8,232 bases of DNA from Rhodocyclaceae bacterium (GCA_017444505.1 JAFSWK010000199.1:1-8232), one strand, 5' to 3'. Counted from the stretch's first letter, positions 1 through 6,357 are shown. Made by a program: numbers and translations. Notes: generated by a model not told the origin, from the letters alone.

Positions 1-99
1 CCCCGGATGATCCGCCGAAGGCCGCATTGCGCCCACCGCTGCGTGCGTGCCCCAGCTGTGCAGCGGCGCGCGCAGGGTGAAAAGCAAATATTCCACCAT
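1..99 (-). CDS. cas5e: Cas5e (CasD), 5' end only
   Basis: This is the first 33 codons of the Cascade subunit that caps the 5' handle of the crRNA and contacts Cas8e and the Cas7 backbone. The visible protein reads MVEYLLFTLRAPLHSWG, then THAAVGAMRPSADHPG. It matches the Cas5 N-terminus: a beta strand (LLFTLRAPL), the conserved S-W-G, and an R-P-S segment that normally leads into the glycine-rich first helix. The window edge cuts the gene exactly on a codon boundary. The start is the ATG at 97-99, preceded by AGGAGG at a 5-nt gap; the SD overlaps the cas7e stop codon (TAGGAGG), so the two genes are translationally linked with only 9 nt between them. Assignment rests on this short stretch plus its place directly after cas7e, which is the invariant I-E order. 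Confidence 0.9.
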   Translation of the reverse strand, partial: MVEYLLFTLRAPLHSWGTHAAVGAMRPSADHPG

Positions 100-108
100 G
101 CCTGCCTC

Positions 109-1212
109 CTATCGGGCGGCCACAAAGGCGGTCACCTCGGCCAGCGTGCCCTGCTTGTGGCTGAAGCTCAGGCTGTCCGGCGCTTCGCCCATGATGCGGT
201 TGAACGTCTCGCGCTTGCTTTCAAGCGCCTCAATGGCTGCGGCCAGCACGTCGCCGTTTTCATTGTCCGGAAGTTTGCGCATGAAGGCTTCGGCCAGGGT
301 GCGCGGCTGGGCGTCGCCCTTTTCCGCCAAACAAAAGGATGCCACGGCGCGCGAGGCAAAGCTGTTTTGCTTGCCCGTCGGGCTGACCGTGCACACCGCC
401 CGCGTGAGCGCATCCAGCGCCCGCGCGGCCAGTTCTTCATTACCGCCCAGATTTTCCACGAGCAATTCGCGGTCAATGCACAGGTACAGATAAAACAGAC
501 CCGCACCGAATTCGGCCACGCCCATGTGACCCGCGCCGCTGTCCGTCCGGTTCAGGTCGTCGACGGCGGTGAAGAAGTCGTCTTCCACCACGGCGTTATG
601 CACCGTCATGGCGTGGGCGACCTGCGCAGCGGCTTCTACATTGCATTCCGGATTGGCCGCCAGCATCCGGCCAAAAAGGGCGATGTCTACCGCCGCCGCA
701 TCCTTGCGCAGCAGCTTCAATGCCTCGCCGTCCGGCACGTTGCCGCTTGCCCGGCATTGTTCCACCAAGGCGTCGACGCTTTCCAGTTCTGCCGGACTCA
801 AATGAGCAAGCTGCTCGCTCTTGAAGGGGCGCCAACTGTCCTGCGCATCTTCTGTCTGCATGACGCCGAACACGCCGCCGATGGCGCGGGCGATGTTCTT
901 GGCTTTCCCGGCGGGCAGTTTGGTTAGCGTTCCGGCGGCATTCTGGTCGCGCAGTGTTTCCAGAAAAGTTGCGCCCTCCGTCAGTGCCAGATAGACGTAT
1001 TTGCCGACTTCCTTGGTGCGCGTGCCCAGATTGCCCGCCAGCGCCTGCTGAAAGGCTTCGGAGCAGCGCCAGGCGCGTTTCAGGCTTTGCGAAGAAATGC
1101 GCAGCCGCTCGCCATTCGGCAGACGCACGGTTTTGGGGCGACCGAGGTCGTCACGGTTCAGGTTGCTGGCGGGGTACGAAGTCAGCACATGGAGCTGGAT
1201 GAAGCGGGACAT
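109..1212 (-). CDS. cas7e: Cas7e (CasC/Cse4), Cascade backbone subunit
   Basis: This 367-residue protein is the RAMP subunit that polymerises along the crRNA spacer (six copies in the E. coli complex) and kinks the guide so that every sixth base is flipped out. Family hallmarks seen are the N-terminus MSRFIQLHVLTSYPASNLNRDD, the motif SSQSLKRAWR at residues 40-49, VDIALFGRM at 175-183, AHAMTVH at 199-205, GAGHMGVAEFGAGLFYLYLCIDRELL at about 226-251 and SPTGKQNSFA at 277-286. Length is normal for the family. The start is ATG at 1210-1212 with AGGAGA just upstream. It follows cse2 after 36 nt and runs almost directly into cas5e. No frameshift or missing motif is seen. Confidence 0.97.
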   Translation of the reverse strand: MSRFIQLHVLTSYPASNLNRDDLGRPKTVRLPNGERLRISSQSLKRAWRCSEAFQQALAGNLGTRTKEVGKYVYLALTEGATFLETLRDQNAAGTLTKLPAGKAKNIARAIGGVFGVMQTEDAQDSWRPFKSEQLAHLSPAELESVDALVEQCRASGNVPDGEALKLLRKDAAAVDIALFGRMLAANPECNVEAAAQVAHAMTVHNAVVEDDFFTAVDDLNRTDSGAGHMGVAEFGAGLFYLYLCIDRELLVENLGGNEELAARALDALTRAVCTVSPTGKQNSFASRAVASFCLAEKGDAQPRTLAEAFMRKLPDNENGDVLAAAIEALESKRETFNRIMGEAPDSLSFSHKQGTLAEVTAFVAAR

Positions 1213-1248
1213 AATGTTCTCCTGAATAAAAGTAAAAGGCGGAAAGAA

Positions 1249-1770
1249 TTATTCGGCGCGGTTGGGGTAGTACTCTTTAGCCCAGCGGACGCGGGTGGCA
1301 TCGTTCCAGAACAGCCCGCATTCGAGCAGCCCGGGCAGGGAAGCGGCGTTGTCCATCAGGCGGACAAGGCGCGTGAGCATGGTGAACAAGGCATCAAAAC
1401 TGCCATCGGCAAGCGCCAGCACCTGCCGGAAGCGCACGTCACGCATGGCCGGGCTGCCCTTGCCACGCCGGGCGAACAAGGCGGCAAAGTGCGTGCCGCT
1501 TTCCAGCACACGCGCACGGGCAAGCACGCCCACCGGCAAGGCCAGTCGCAACAGGTCGTTTTCATCCAGTGCAATTTTTTCCTGTCGCGCAAATTCTTCC
1601 AGACGTCGCACCAGATGGTCACGATAGGCGGCGGAAACATAGACTTCTTCCGGCGAGCGGCAACGGCGCAGTTCGGCGCGCTGCCCGCGATCGTCTTCCA
1701 GCGATTGCCACCAGTGCCAAAGCACGTTTTTGAACTCTTCGCTGCGCAACATTTCCGGCGTCAAATTCAT
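1249..1770 (-). CDS. cse2: Cse2 (CasB, Cas11e), Cascade small subunit
   Basis: This 173-residue, mostly helical, basic protein is the small subunit, two copies of which form the belly of Cascade and stabilise the R-loop by holding the displaced DNA strand. Typical features are FKNVLWHWWQSLEDDRGQRAELRR (about residues 13-36) with the Trp pair at 20-21 and the D-R-G-x-R-A-x-L-R-R signature, then YRDHLVRRLEEFARQ and the basic RFRQVLAL at 113-120. It is slightly longer than the E. coli protein (160 aa). Its ATG overlaps the cas8e stop by 4 nt (ATGA), and GGAG lies 8 nt upstream, which supports translational coupling in one transcript. It is intact. Confidence 0.96.
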   Translation of the reverse strand: MNLTPEMLRSEEFKNVLWHWWQSLEDDRGQRAELRRCRSPEEVYVSAAYRDHLVRRLEEFARQEKIALDENDLLRLALPVGVLARARVLESGTHFAALFARRGKGSPAMRDVRFRQVLALADGSFDALFTMLTRLVRLMDNAASLPGLLECGLFWNDATRVRWAKEYYPNRAE

Positions 1771-3350
1771 GATTTTTTCTCCTTCTGTTTGGGCGGATAC
1801 ATGACCCGGTTCCGCAAGTCCTGGATGGTCGCACCGTTCAGCAACCCCTGCGCCGTCACGCGCTGTTCCATCCGTTCCGGCGAAAATCCGACCCAGGCGA
1901 CGGTTTCATAAATGCGGTTTACCGCTGTCAGCAGGCATTTTCCCCACGCATAGCGCGCCTCTTGCCACGCTTCGCCGCCGGGCGGCAAGCCGGTCAACCG
2001 GGCGATGAGACGGTAAAAATCTGCTTCCGTGCAGTTCCAGAACGTGTCGACCGCATCGGCAAAAATCGCCTTGTCGATGGATGCCTGTTTTTTTCCGGCG
2101 CGGTTGACCAGTGCATCCTTGAGGCAGTTCGCCAGCGTGCGCTGCGTCTTCCCGGCGGCCTGCACCATGTCGTCTACGGTTTGGGCAAAGAGCTTCCGGA
2201 ACGCTTCGTCTTCAGGCACATCAAGGATGGGAAAGACGTGCTCACACCAGGAAACCGCCTTCATGTTGGACATGTTGTAGCCCGCCGCATTGATCTGCTT
2301 GTGCGCCGCGTTGCGGGCTTCGCGGCGACGGCAGCAGCGCGCCGGTTCCACAAAATTGGCCGCCCTGCCCGTTTCGCGGGGTTCGCCGTACACCACACCC
2401 AGCCAGTTGCTGTACGCAGCGGCATTGCTTTGGCCTTTGATGGACAGCGGCTCGCTCCCTTCTGACAGGCGGTACGGCGTCAAAGGATGCTGCCAGTACG
2501 CGCTGTAGTTGTAGCCGGAAGGACGGGCGAGCACGCCGGTAATGGCCGTTTCATGCTGCCCGCCGCAGATGTCGCAGGCTTTTTCTGCGGGCGCAGCCTC
2601 CAGCAACAGGCGGCGCGGCATCCCCCAGTAGGCGTGCAGCGGGTGCATGTCCTCGGGATGCGTTTCTTCACCTTTTTCGCTGGTGCGCGTCGCTGCCGCC
2701 CAAGCATAGACCTGCCCCGCCAGTTGCGCAGTGTCGGGCGCGGACGGCATTTCATCGGGGCGCGAGCCGCTGGGCAACACGTTCAGCCACACGCTTTCCC
2801 ACAGATTTTGCCCCTTCAGCAGGGTGGACAACGGCCCGCCACCGCGCAGCGAGGTGCGATGCCCCCGCCCACCCGAGGGCGCAAAAGCCTGCAAGGTATA
2901 CAACGCCGCCGCCGCACAGGCCGGACACAGGGACTGTATCCCGCCGGGGTGCACAAACAGGTCGGCATTGGCCTGCTCAATCAACAGGGAATCCACGCCC
3001 GAGCGAGCGGGCTTGTCCGCATCGCACATGGTCAAGTCCTGCATGAAAAGACCCTTGCCCGCTTTCCGCTCCCCTAGCAGTTCAAAAAAGGATTCATGGA
3101 CGCAGAAAGCCTGCCGCAATTCTTCTTCGGGCGGCGGATGTTTCAGCCATTTTTCCCAGTCGCGGGGACGAGGCGCGAACGTGGTCTGCATCAGGCCAAT
3201 CAGAAACTCCATCAGCGCAGCCTTGAAATCAGGCCGCCCCGGAGCCAGCTCCAAAAATGCCTGATTACCGATTTGATACGGCGCAATCCGGCGCACCCCC
3301 CCGCCTTCTGTGCGCACAGGAAGCCACGGCTCATGTAACAGATTGAACAT
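1767..3350 (-). CDS. cas8e: Cas8e (CasA/Cse1), Cascade large subunit
   Basis: This 527-residue large subunit recognises the PAM, starts R-loop formation and recruits Cas3. Family landmarks are MFNLLHEPWLPVRTEGGG at the N-terminus, LFMQDL at 101-106, a first Cys pair CPAC at 142-145, SLRGGGPLSTL at 167-177 (the glycine-rich segment of Cse1 proteins), a second Cys pair CDIC at 259-262 and AAGYNMSNMKAVSWCEH at 355-371. The two Cys pairs probably bind zinc. The start is a choice: the frame is open to a TTG at 3374, but GGAGG at 3355-3359 points to the double ATG at 3351-3353 and 3348-3350. I took 3350 because its gap from the SD (4 nt) is better than 1 nt and the protein then begins like other Cse1s. 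It opens the Cascade operon and is preceded by the regulatory gap described separately. Confidence 0.96.
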   Translation of the reverse strand: MFNLLHEPWLPVRTEGGGVRRIAPYQIGNQAFLELAPGRPDFKAALMEFLIGLMQTTFAPRPRDWEKWLKHPPPEEELRQAFCVHESFFELLGERKAGKGLFMQDLTMCDADKPARSGVDSLLIEQANADLFVHPGGIQSLCPACAAAALYTLQAFAPSGGRGHRTSLRGGGPLSTLLKGQNLWESVWLNVLPSGSRPDEMPSAPDTAQLAGQVYAWAAATRTSEKGEETHPEDMHPLHAYWGMPRRLLLEAAPAEKACDICGGQHETAITGVLARPSGYNYSAYWQHPLTPYRLSEGSEPLSIKGQSNAAAYSNWLGVVYGEPRETGRAANFVEPARCCRRREARNAAHKQINAAGYNMSNMKAVSWCEHVFPILDVPEDEAFRKLFAQTVDDMVQAAGKTQRTLANCLKDALVNRAGKKQASIDKAIFADAVDTFWNCTEADFYRLIARLTGLPPGGEAWQEARYAWGKCLLTAVNRIYETVAWVGFSPERMEQRVTAQGLLNGATIQDLRNRVMYPPKQKEKKS

Positions 3351-3354
3351 CATT

Positions 3355-3359
3355 CCTCC
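3355..3359 (-). promoter_or_regulatory. cas8e ribosome binding site
   Basis: GGAGG on the minus strand lies 4 nt before the second of two adjacent ATG codons. It decides the cas8e start against the longer TTG reading at 3374, because the SD lies inside that longer reading. Confidence 0.75.
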
Positions 3360-3369
3360 GTCTGAATAT

Positions 3370-3379
3370 TGCAAAATGC
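3370..3379 (-). repeat. GCATTTTGCA leader motif, copy 1 (cas8e)
   Basis: The 10-mer GCATTTTGCA on the minus strand lies 19 nt upstream of the chosen cas8e start codon. An exact copy lies 14 nt upstream of the cas3 start (6358-6367). The two leaders are otherwise unlike each other. It could be a protein-binding or RNA-level site shared by the two cas transcripts; the function is not known. Confidence 0.4.
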
Positions 3380-3380
3380 G

Positions 3381-3400
3381 GAGATTAAATAATTTATCTC
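3381..3400. promoter_or_regulatory. Imperfect 20-bp palindrome in cas8e leader
   Basis: GAGATTAAATAATTTATCTC is a dyad in which 8 of 10 base pairs are symmetric (GAGAT against ATCTC, plus inner AA/TT). It lies between the predicted cas8e transcription start and the SD, in an AT-rich patch within a GC-rich region. One arm overlaps positions 13-17 of the predicted guide target. It could be an operator for a dimeric repressor or a hairpin in the mRNA leader. No regulator can be named. Confidence 0.45.
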
Positions 3401-3415
3401 TACCAAACTACCCTT
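3396..3415 (-). promoter_or_regulatory. Predicted Cascade self-target (PAM plus protospacer)
   Basis: On the minus strand AAG (3413-3415) is followed by GGTAGTTTGGTAGAGAT (3396-3412). The second spacer of the upstream mini-array begins GGTAGGTTGGCAGAGAT. Matches are at positions 1-5, 7-10 and 12-17; mismatches are at 6 and 11. After position 17 the match ends. AAG is the standard type I-E PAM, and position 6 is not read by I-E Cascade because the base is flipped out. The match stops exactly at the repeat boundary on the 5' side, so it is not simply a duplicated piece of DNA. The site lies at the predicted start of cas8e transcription, where bound Cascade would block the promoter. Confidence 0.8.
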
Positions 3416-3445
3416 AGTTTATTATATGAACACACCTTTTGTCAA
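3416..3445 (-). promoter_or_regulatory. cas8e (Cascade operon) promoter
   Basis: On the minus strand a perfect TTGACA lies at 3440-3445 and a perfect TATAAT at 3421-3426, but only 13 bp apart, shorter than the usual 16-18. TAAACT at 3416-3421 (4 of 6 to the -10 consensus) has an 18-bp gap to TTGACA and is the alternative -10. Either choice puts the start of transcription at about 3409-3415, next to the predicted guide target and about 60 nt upstream of the start codon. Confidence 0.65.
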
Positions 3446-3456
3446 CACTTGGCGTA

Positions 3457-3479
3457 TAAAAATCCCCGCGGCTGCGGGG
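3457..3479 (-). terminator. Last repeat acting as intrinsic terminator
   Basis: On the minus strand CCCCGC-AGCC-GCGGGG is followed at once by ATTTTTA. This is a 6-bp all-GC stem with a short U tract, so the third repeat could end the small RNA and at the same time provide its 3' Cas6e stem. It lies 11 nt before the -35 box of cas8e, which would keep the two transcripts separate. The U tract is short, so termination may be partial. Confidence 0.55.
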
Positions 3480-3595
3480 AACAAGAACGGCATCTCTGCC
3501 AACCTACCAGGTTCATCCCCACACATGTGAGGAACGCCAGACTTTTGGGGGCGTTGGCGCCGGGGCTGGCTTATCCCCATACGCACGCATGGGGT
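3457..3595 (-). ncRNA. Predicted cas-regulating crRNA-like RNA (CreR type)
   Basis: The predicted transcript is about 139 nt, starting some 7 nt after TATAAT and ending at the T-rich tail of the last repeat hairpin. If Cas6e cuts after the stem of each repeat, the second unit gives a 53-nt crRNA-like product: 8-nt handle AUGAACCU (3509-3516), 24-nt guide (3485-3508) and a 21-nt 3' end with the CCCCGC/GCGGGG stem (3464-3484). The E. coli product is 61 nt, so this guide is 8 nt short. It should load into Cascade and pair partially with the cas8e promoter. CreR and CreA guide RNAs with degenerate repeats and partial targets are established in several CRISPR types; that this one is expressed, processed and active is inference. 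A simple decayed array is the main alternative, but the self-target match with PAM speaks against it. Confidence 0.65.
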
Positions 3596-3601
3596 CGCGC
3601 C

Positions 3602-3607
3602 ATTATA
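3602..3607 (-). promoter_or_regulatory. -10 box for the mini-array transcript
   Basis: A perfect TATAAT on the minus strand lies 28 bp after the cas3 stop and 3 bp before the first degenerate repeat. No good -35 is seen at 16-18 bp (the hexamers there are ATGGGA, GATGGG and GGATGG), so the promoter may be weak or assisted by a factor. The start would fall near 3595. Confidence 0.5.
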
Positions 3608-3617
3608 CCTCTGGTCA

Positions 3618-3627
3618 GGTTCGTCCC
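3618..3627 (-). repeat. Possible half-repeat remnant next to cas3
   Basis: GGGACGAACC on the minus strand differs by one base from GGGATGAACC, the handle end of the best repeat at 3510-3537. Its offset from the next repeat (50 nt) is similar to the others (53 and 58). The stem half is absent because the cas3 3' end begins here. It may be a fourth, truncated repeat or chance. Confidence 0.3.
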
Positions 3628-3634
3628 ATCCGGT

Positions 3635-6343
3635 TCATTCTTCCGCGCGCGAAGAACCGCTGCGCACAATTTCCAGCCCGAAGCGCGCGTTGTAGCGTAC
3701 TGTCACTGCGGTTCCATTTTCCTGCTGCCCTTGGCCAACCCAGAGGCCGTTTTCTTCCCGCACGATCAGGCACAAACACCAACGGCCTTTATCCGGCATT
3801 CTCGTGTCCCGCAAACCAGCAAGCGCCTGCGTCCACTCCGGCGGGTTGCAGGCTTCCCGCAATGCCCGCATGGGCACGCGCAATTCCGAAAGCAGGCAGG
3901 CTTCCATGTCGTCCTGCGCCTTTCCTTCTGCCCAGAGCCGCAGGCCATCCGCACTCTGGCGGATCAGCCGCACCTGCTGCGTGGCTTCGCCCAAACGGGT
4001 GGATGGCGCCCGTGCGTCGTCCGCCCAGGCGCCTTCCGGCAAATATCCGGCGTCCAGACGTAGCTCGTTGAAATGCGCCTCGCTCTTCCGGGCGCTGTCT
4101 TCGCCGTCTGCCTTGAATTCGCGGTCGTCCAGCGTATCCGGCGCGACAACTTGCGGCTCGTCCGGAAAAATCCCCTCGTTACCATCTGCCCGCTCAATCA
4201 AAAAACGCGCCCGCTGCGGCAAGCGCAGGCAGCCTTCCATTTCCAGCAGCCGGGCAGTGCGCCACAAGAGGGCGTGGCGCGAATACACATACTGCCCGCC
4301 CTTGAACATTTCCGCATACCAGTTGGCTCCGGCGTCGTCCGCAGGCGGCGGCGAGAGCACCTGCATCAGCGGATGGGCATAGGCTTCTGGCCGCTGTTCT
4401 CTGGCGTGACGGTGGCAGCGCCCTGCCCGCTGGATGAGCAAATCCATCGGCGCGAGGTCTGTCAGCAATAGGTCAAAGTCCAGATCCAGCGATTGTTCCA
4501 CCACCTGCGAGGCCAGCACAATCCAGCCTGCGCGCAGCTCCGGAGTGCTGCGCTTGTCGAAATGGCGCAAAACTTCCTGTTCAATATTGCGCCGATCCAG
4601 CCCCGTAAAGCGGGCATGGAAAACCAGCACTTTGTCCGGCGGCACGCCGTATTCTTCGGTGAGGGTGCGCCAAGCTTCGCGCACATCGCCCACCGTGTTG
4701 CGTATCCAGCAGGCGCAAGCTCCGGCCTTGGCCGCCTCGACCAGCGCCTTGTACATGGCGGCTTCCTCATGGACGAGCCGCACCTGCACGTATTCCTTGC
4801 GCGTTTCGGCGGGCGGCCCGGGCACGGCTTGCTCTTCAAGACTGTTATCCGTCACCTGCGTGAGCAGGGGAAATTCCGCCGATTGCAACGCAGCGGCCTT
4901 CGGCGCTTCGCCATAGCACGCCCGACCTTTTCGCCAGGCATTCACAAAGTCTTGCCGCAGACGTTGCGGCAAGGTGGCAGACAGCAGAATCGCACTGCCG
5001 CCCATCGCGGCGTGAAAAGTCAGAAGCGTTTGCAGCAGCGTGCCGGTGTAGGCATCAAAGGCGTGGACTTCATCGCCCACAAATACGGAACGGCACAGAC
5101 CGAAGAGCCGCAAAGCCTGATGCCGTGTTTTGAGAATTGCCAGCAGCGCCTGATCAATGGTGCCCACGCCGCAAGGAGCGAGCAGCGCCTTTTTGCGGTT
5201 GTCGGCCAGCCACTGGGCACAGAACGCGCCGCCCGCCTCTTGGCCGTCGCCCGCGTCCGGCAGGATGCTGTCACGAAAATCCCGGTTCAGCGCCCGCCCA
5301 CCGTGCGCCAGCATGAGAGAAACCGGCTCGGCAAAGAGCGTCTGATGGTTTGCGTCCATGCGCCCGTACATGGCATCAGCAGTCGCCATGGTGGGCAGGC
5401 CGATGTATAGCGCGCTGCCCTGATGGTGTCGCAGAAAACGATGCGCAGCCAAGAGCGCAGCCTCGGTTTTGCCGCCGCCGGTCAGGTCTTCCAGAATCAG
5501 CAGTTCCGGACCGGCGGGCGGTGGCAAATCCAGCACGGCCTGCTGCATCGCGCTGGGCGCGCACCCTGCCAGATGCGGCAGCAGCTCGTGAAAATCGCTC
5601 GCCTCGCCGGGTGCGACGTCTTTCAGAAAATCCAGTTCTTCCAGCGCCCTCTTGGCACATTCCTGCGCTTTGGGAAAATACGGCGCCGCGCCGAGCCAGT
5701 CGTCATCCATCGCAAACCAGCGCCCATTGGACGCAATCCAGTCGGCCAGAATGAACAACCCCGCAGCGACAAAGGAAAACCGGTTCAGCGCCTGTTCGTC
5801 CGCCTCCGGAAACTCGGCCAAGCCGAAAAGCATCGCGCATTCGGTCAGATATTCCTGAATATCGGCTTGCACGGCGCGCTCGTCCTGAACATGCCACGGG
5901 CTTTGCTCCGCTGCCTCGCAAGGCTCGCCATGATGCGCCAGCGCGGCGGTCAACAGCGGTTCCAGAACGTACTCATCCGGCAGGGGCAGAAAGCCGTGCG
6001 GCTCAATCTCGTACCAGATATCCAGACCCAAAGTGGTGTGATGCGCACGGTGATGATGCCGCCAGTCCCGCCCCAGAGGTGGGTTCCAGACCATTTCCTC
6101 CGGCAAACAAAACTGGAAGCCGTCGGCGAACTTCCCCAAATCGTGACTGGCCGCCAGAAAGAACAGCAGCGCACGGGTTTGCTCGTCCCCATACGGCGAC
6201 AGCGCAAATAACCGTGTGCGCCAAGTCGCGTTTTCCCGCAACAGCGCCTCCACCACCGCCGCAACATCCAGACCGTGATGACACAGATGATGCCATCGCC
6301 CGTCTTCGCCCCGTGTTCGCTTTCCCCAATACTTGAAATGCAT
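3635..6343 (-). CDS. cas3: Cas3, HD nuclease and SF2 helicase of type I-E
   Basis: This 902-residue effector is recruited by target-bound Cascade and unwinds and degrades DNA 3' to 5'. The N-terminus MHFKYWGKR is typical. The HD nuclease domain (about residues 15-215) has HHLCHHGLD at 18-25, the metal-binding H67-D68 in ASHDLGKF, HHH at 96-98 and HH at 137-138, and D201. The helicase domain has Walker A LTGGGKTEAA at 287-296, the DEVH box at 424-427, SATLP at 455-459, SQVVEQSLDLDFDLL (motif V region) at 612-626 and QRAGRCHRH (motif VI) at 638-646. A C-terminal domain follows to 902. The start is ATG at 6341-6343 with AGGA 6 nt upstream. All catalytic motifs are present, so it should be active. 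It lies 59 bp after the tRNA terminator and is separated by 284 bp from cas8e, so it is probably a transcription unit of its own. No convincing promoter was found for it. Confidence 0.97.
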   Translation of the reverse strand: MHFKYWGKRTRGEDGRWHHLCHHGLDVAAVVEALLRENATWRTRLFALSPYGDEQTRALLFFLAASHDLGKFADGFQFCLPEEMVWNPPLGRDWRHHHRAHHTTLGLDIWYEIEPHGFLPLPDEYVLEPLLTAALAHHGEPCEAAEQSPWHVQDERAVQADIQEYLTECAMLFGLAEFPEADEQALNRFSFVAAGLFILADWIASNGRWFAMDDDWLGAAPYFPKAQECAKRALEELDFLKDVAPGEASDFHELLPHLAGCAPSAMQQAVLDLPPPAGPELLILEDLTGGGKTEAALLAAHRFLRHHQGSALYIGLPTMATADAMYGRMDANHQTLFAEPVSLMLAHGGRALNRDFRDSILPDAGDGQEAGGAFCAQWLADNRKKALLAPCGVGTIDQALLAILKTRHQALRLFGLCRSVFVGDEVHAFDAYTGTLLQTLLTFHAAMGGSAILLSATLPQRLRQDFVNAWRKGRACYGEAPKAAALQSAEFPLLTQVTDNSLEEQAVPGPPAETRKEYVQVRLVHEEAAMYKALVEAAKAGACACWIRNTVGDVREAWRTLTEEYGVPPDKVLVFHARFTGLDRRNIEQEVLRHFDKRSTPELRAGWIVLASQVVEQSLDLDFDLLLTDLAPMDLLIQRAGRCHRHAREQRPEAYAHPLMQVLSPPPADDAGANWYAEMFKGGQYVYSRHALLWRTARLLEMEGCLRLPQRARFLIERADGNEGIFPDEPQVVAPDTLDDREFKADGEDSARKSEAHFNELRLDAGYLPEGAWADDARAPSTRLGEATQQVRLIRQSADGLRLWAEGKAQDDMEACLLSELRVPMRALREACNPPEWTQALAGLRDTRMPDKGRWCLCLIVREENGLWVGQGQQENGTAVTVRYNARFGLEIVRSGSSRAEE

Positions 6344-6357
6344 CGTCTATCCTGCCA

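Larger units (their letters stand above)
3457..3598 (-). CRISPR. Degenerate type I-E mini-array (three repeats, two spacers)
   Basis: There are three repeat-like units, read on the minus strand. The one at 3568-3598 ends ATGGGGATAAGCC and has a loop 4 nt longer than the others. The one at 3510-3537 (28 nt) starts GCGTTCCTCACATG and ends GGGGATGAACC; it is closest to the common I-E form GTGTTCCCC...GGGGATGAACC. The one at 3457-3484 has GTTCCCCGCAGCCGCGGGG but then ATTTTTA in place of the handle. Spacers are 3538-3567 (30 nt) and 3485-3509 (25 nt), not the regular 32-33. Unequal repeats, unequal spacers and the position inside the cas operon argue against an ordinary immune array and for a dedicated regulatory element or a decayed array. 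Confidence 0.75.

Noticed and set aside
7..1911. Long open frames on the plus strand opposite cas7e and cse2 (7-927 and 1087-1911)
   Set aside because: They lie antisense to well-recognised cas genes, have low-complexity Arg/Ala/His-rich translations, no family resemblance and no plausible SD. They are a by-product of the GC-rich codon pattern.
3357..3366. TCCGTCTGAA, one base from the Neisseria DNA uptake sequence
   Set aside because: It occurs once, with a mismatch, and no other uptake-sequence dialect recurs in 8 kb. Real uptake sequences would be more frequent and exact.
3351..3374. Longer cas8e starting at TTG 3374
   Set aside because: The strong SD lies inside this extension, and the extra residues QYSDGG are not part of Cse1 N-termini.
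3375..3634. A small toxin gene paired with the guide RNA, as in CreTA modules
   Set aside because: No small frame with a convincing SD and start was found in the gap, and the guide target is the cas8e promoter rather than a separate toxin promoter. Very short toxin genes can escape sight, so this is not excluded outright.
3632..3658. Inverted repeat around the cas3 stop (GGTTC...CTTC-CGCGCGC-GAAG-AACC)
   Set aside because: It is interrupted by a 4-nt bulge, has no T tract, and most of it is cas3 coding sequence. It is not supported as a terminator or as a CRISPR repeat.
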